Below are positions 61,881 to 64,000 of a stretch of DNA of 64,000 nucleotides, piece by piece. The notes under the pieces are model-generated. The model was not told the origin of the DNA. It searched no databases and saw nothing but the letters and a program-made list of their open reading frames with translations. Origin of the DNA: Clostridium sp. CAG:492 (lineage in GTDB: Bacteria > Bacillota > Clostridia > TANB77 > CAG-508); the NCBI GenBank assembly GCA_000434335.1, contig FR878314.1, positions 21,169 to 85,168 of the forward strand, read 5' to 3'. Position 1 is the stretch's first letter. Each line of letters starts with the position of its first letter. Position numbers and translations under genes: made by a program.

Positions 61881-62537
61881 ATCTCTGCTTTTTCCAAATA
61901 TACGAAGTAATCGTATAAACAAGTTTATAAAATCTAAGTATAATTGCATAGCACAATAAATATAAACTTTATCTTGGTTTATAGATGGGTCACTTGATAG
62001 CTCTCTTAATATATGCATATCATAAATTGTGTAACCTGCAAAGATAAATATAACTATCCAGCTTATTACAATATCAACCATTGTGTTTCCTAAAAATAAA
62101 TTTACAATAGATGCAATTAATGAAACTATTAAAGCTACAAATAAAATAGTACTCCATTTACTAACATCAATTTTAGTTTTATAACCACAAAAGGCTAAAA
62201 CTGCATATAAAATAGATGTTAATAAAAATACATACATTATAGAGCTAATTTCATAAACTGCAAAAATACTAGAAAATGTAAATCCATTTAAAAATGCATA
62301 AACAAAGTACAGTATTCCAACAACAGTAGGTGAAAGCTTTCTAAAACAAAGAGAAAATACTATAACAACAACGACCTCTACTAAAGCTAAAATTGCCAAA
62401 GAGCTAACAGAAGTAAAAATTGATAAATACAATCCAGAGCTATAAGTGTAAAAAGCAACTAAACCTGTACCAAGTAATCCTAAAAACATCCAAAAGAATG
62501 TTTTTGAAAGGACTTTTCTACTATCTAATTCTTCCAA
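61878..62537 (-). CDS. Bax inhibitor-1 / YccA family membrane protein
   Basis: The 219-residue protein has seven hydrophobic helices and begins (from a TTG start, AAGGAGG 8 bp upstream on the minus strand) MEELDSRKVLSKTFFWMFLG. Landmarks are FYTYSSGL, FVYAFLNGFTFSSIFAVYE and the C-terminal FIFAGYTIYDMHILRELSSD with the conserved acidic pore residues, followed by YIYCAMQLYLDFINLFIRLLRIFG, all typical of UPF0005/BI-1. These proteins act as pH-sensitive Ca2+ leak channels or modulate membrane proteases. It is convergent with metK. Confidence 0.93.
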   Translation of the reverse strand: MEELDSRKVLSKTFFWMFLGLLGTGLVAFYTYSSGLYLSIFTSVSSLAILALVEVVVVIVFSLCFRKLSPTVVGILYFVYAFLNGFTFSSIFAVYEISSIMYVFLLTSILYAVLAFCGYKTKIDVSKWSTILFVALIVSLIASIVNLFLGNTMVDIVISWIVIFIFAGYTIYDMHILRELSSDPSINQDKVYIYCAMQLYLDFINLFIRLLRIFGKSRD

Positions 62538-62674
62538 AAAATCACCTCCTTAAAGTAGTATTATTATATATAGAAAATCATAAATATTCAATATCTAGCA
62601 TATAATTTATAATAAGGTCAATTAATGAAAATTATATTCATTGAATTTTTATAAATCATACAAAGGAGACGCAT

Positions 62675-63826
62675 ATGATAAAAGTATCTGTAGTTTCTAC
62701 AAAAGATATTTGGAAATATATAATAAAACTCGGCGTTATAGTTGCTGCTTTATTTATAATATTAAAAATATACAATTATTCAAAAAAGAATTTTGAAACT
62801 AAAACAATAAATACAACACAATGTATTTCATACATAACTGAAGAAATAACAGAAATGGGAGAATTAAAGAAACCAAATATTTTTGAAATAAAACCACAAA
62901 GTATGTTAGAAAGTGAATTTAGAATGTCAACAACTGTATCATCAAGAAATATAACATCTGTAGATGAAGAAGATGAAAATCAAGATAATGCAGGAAATAT
63001 TAGTACTACAAATAATACAGATGACTCTGCTAATCAAGAAAATATTGATACATCAAATATTACAGAAGTTAGCACTGATATACAGACAGAAACTGTTGCT
63101 TCAAAATATAAAAATACATATAATTATGAAAAAAACGGAATTAAAATAAAAAATGAAACAAGCTATGATTTAGCAAATATGAATTTATCAACTAATATAA
63201 CAGTAAATAGCAAAAACATATTAATATTTCACACTCATACATGTGAAAGTTATACTCAAACAGATGCAAATAAATATGAATCAACAGGAAATTATAGAAC
63301 AACAGATTTAAATCATAATGTAGTACGAGTTGGAGATGAGCTACAAAAGTATTTAACATCATATGGACACAATGTAATACATAACAAAACATTTCATGAT
63401 TATCCAGCATACACAGGTTCATATGGTAGATCATTAAAAACAGTGAGTGGCATATTATCGCAAAATAAAGATACAGATGTAGTAATAGACCTACACAGAG
63501 ATGCAATAGGAGATGATTCATATGCACCAAAAGTAAAAATAGGAGATGAATATGCAGCACAAATAATGTTTGTAATAGGCACGAATGGAAGCGGATTAAC
63601 ACACGACAATTGGCAACAAAACTTACAATTTGCAATGAAAGTACAGCAAAAAGCAAATGAATTATATCCAGGTTTATTCAAACCAATACTATTAAGAAAT
63701 GCAAGATACAATCAACACCTATCAAAAGCAGCTAACATAATAGAAATAGGAGCAACAGGGAACACTTTAGAAGAATGCGAAACAAGTGCTAAATACTTAG
63801 CAAAGGTTTTAGACGAAGTACTTTAA
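62675..63826 (+). CDS. spoIIP: SpoIIP-family N-acetylmuramoyl-L-alanine amidase
   Basis: This 383-residue protein has an N-terminal membrane helix (res. ~15-35), an extracytoplasmic linker rich in Asn, Asp and Thr, then the catalytic domain: NILIFHTHTCESYTQ (zinc-binding His and catalytic Glu), VRVGDELQKYLTSYGHNVIH, TDVVIDLHRDAIGD and AANIIEIGATGNTLEECE. SpoIIP removes stem peptides from septal murein during engulfment and works with SpoIID and SpoIIM. Its presence suggests that the organism sporulates or recently lost the ability. AAAGGAG precedes the ATG. Confidence 0.93.
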   Translation: MIKVSVVSTKDIWKYIIKLGVIVAALFIILKIYNYSKKNFETKTINTTQCISYITEEITEMGELKKPNIFEIKPQSMLESEFRMSTTVSSRNITSVDEEDENQDNAGNISTTNNTDDSANQENIDTSNITEVSTDIQTETVASKYKNTYNYEKNGIKIKNETSYDLANMNLSTNITVNSKNILIFHTHTCESYTQTDANKYESTGNYRTTDLNHNVVRVGDELQKYLTSYGHNVIHNKTFHDYPAYTGSYGRSLKTVSGILSQNKDTDVVIDLHRDAIGDDSYAPKVKIGDEYAAQIMFVIGTNGSGLTHDNWQQNLQFAMKVQQKANELYPGLFKPILLRNARYNQHLSKAANIIEIGATGNTLEECETSAKYLAKVLDEVL

Positions 63827-63889
63827 TTTTACAATTTTTAATAAATATAGGTTTAAAATAGATATGTCACAAACAGATTGAAAAAATAT

Positions 63890-63957
63890 TGAAAGAGAGT
63901 ACCAAAAATGATATTGTTTAAATGACCAAAAATAAACATATCGGAGGTGCTCTCTTA
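63890..63957 (+). promoter_or_regulatory. Inverted repeat that would hide the ribosome site of the last gene
   Basis: AAGAGAGTACC (63892-63902) can pair with GGTGCTCTCTT (63946-63956), with one G-U pair. The second arm overlaps the GGAGGTG ribosome site of the ORF at 63957. Such sequestering stems are common before transposase genes. Confidence 0.45.
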
Positions 63958-64000
63958 TGGAAAATAATATCACAGATAGATTAAAATATAAAGAATCAGT
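63957..64000 (+). CDS. Start of an unknown gene cut by the window edge
   Basis: GGAGGTG lies 9 bp before ATG 63957, and the frame reads MENNITDRLKYKES to the end of the window. There are too few residues to name a family. The hairpin covering the ribosome site hints at a mobile-element gene, without proof. Confidence 0.45.
   Translation, partial: MENNITDRLKYKES

Overview
The window looks like a chromosomal segment of a very AT-rich, spore-forming Clostridia-type Firmicute, probably an uncultured gut lineage. The evidence is the low G+C (below about 30% by eye), strong AGGAGG ribosome sites, sigma-A promoters with 17-bp spacers, a glmS ribozyme, an S-box leader, a V-type ATPase cluster, a SpoIIP homologue and a lipoteichoic-acid-synthase-like gene. 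I cannot name the species. Most of the window is housekeeping sequence; accessory or decaying patches lie at about 15.9-20.3 kb, 21.4-21.6 kb, 33.6-35.0 kb and 51.4-53.6 kb, with more at 59.3-60.4 kb and the right edge.

Layout: 0-8 kb holds an LtaS-like sulfatase end, ruvB, a GT-C-type membrane protein, a QueH-acetyltransferase fusion, polA and a lytic transglycosylase. 8-16 kb holds glmS (minus strand, with its ribozyme), uvrC, an acyl-ACP thioesterase, tRNA-Leu(UAG), a nucleotidase and an RlmD-type methyltransferase. 16-20.3 kb holds a MutT-like hydrolase, an 837-residue repeat protein of unknown function with two small partners, and gene debris. 20.3-24 kb holds a lipase-like DUF2974 protein, a compact convergent two-RNA locus that looks like a type I toxin-antitoxin system, a DUF368 undecaprenyl-phosphate carrier candidate and an S66 peptidase. 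24-35 kb is information processing (rpsO, pnp, a cmk-plsC fusion, an S1 protein, typA, a TrmR-like methyltransferase). 35-43 kb is a V-type ATPase operon (G, C, I, K, F, E, A, B) with no subunit D. 43-52 kb is envelope genes (two glycan genes, surface proteins) and feoB. 52-58.4 kb is decayed genes, a MarR regulator and a heterodimeric ABC exporter. 58.4-64 kb holds aquaporin, a cupin, metK under a SAM riboswitch, a BI-1 family protein and SpoIIP.

Two observations stand out. First, three unrelated conserved genes (feoB, the second ABC exporter subunit and a cupin gene) each need a +1 frameshift to encode the normal family protein. In all three the shift falls exactly on an in-frame CGG codon, in the context CGG-AA, and restores a Gly (GGA) codon. 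By eye, in-frame CGG is otherwise absent from every intact gene in the window except one small, compositionally foreign gene. This suggests that CGG is not decoded normally here and that C-GGA is read with a +1 shift or as a four-base Gly codon. Second, the 21.36-21.63 kb locus has two convergent promoters, a shared bidirectional terminator, a 21-residue hydrophobic peptide behind a sequestered ribosome site, and a direct repeat that lets the short RNA pair over the peptide start. This matches the plan of Fst/par type I systems, but the peptide is shorter than known members.

All statements come from reading the sequence; no database search was possible. Family names rest on recognised motifs. 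The CGG scan was done by eye and should be repeated by script.
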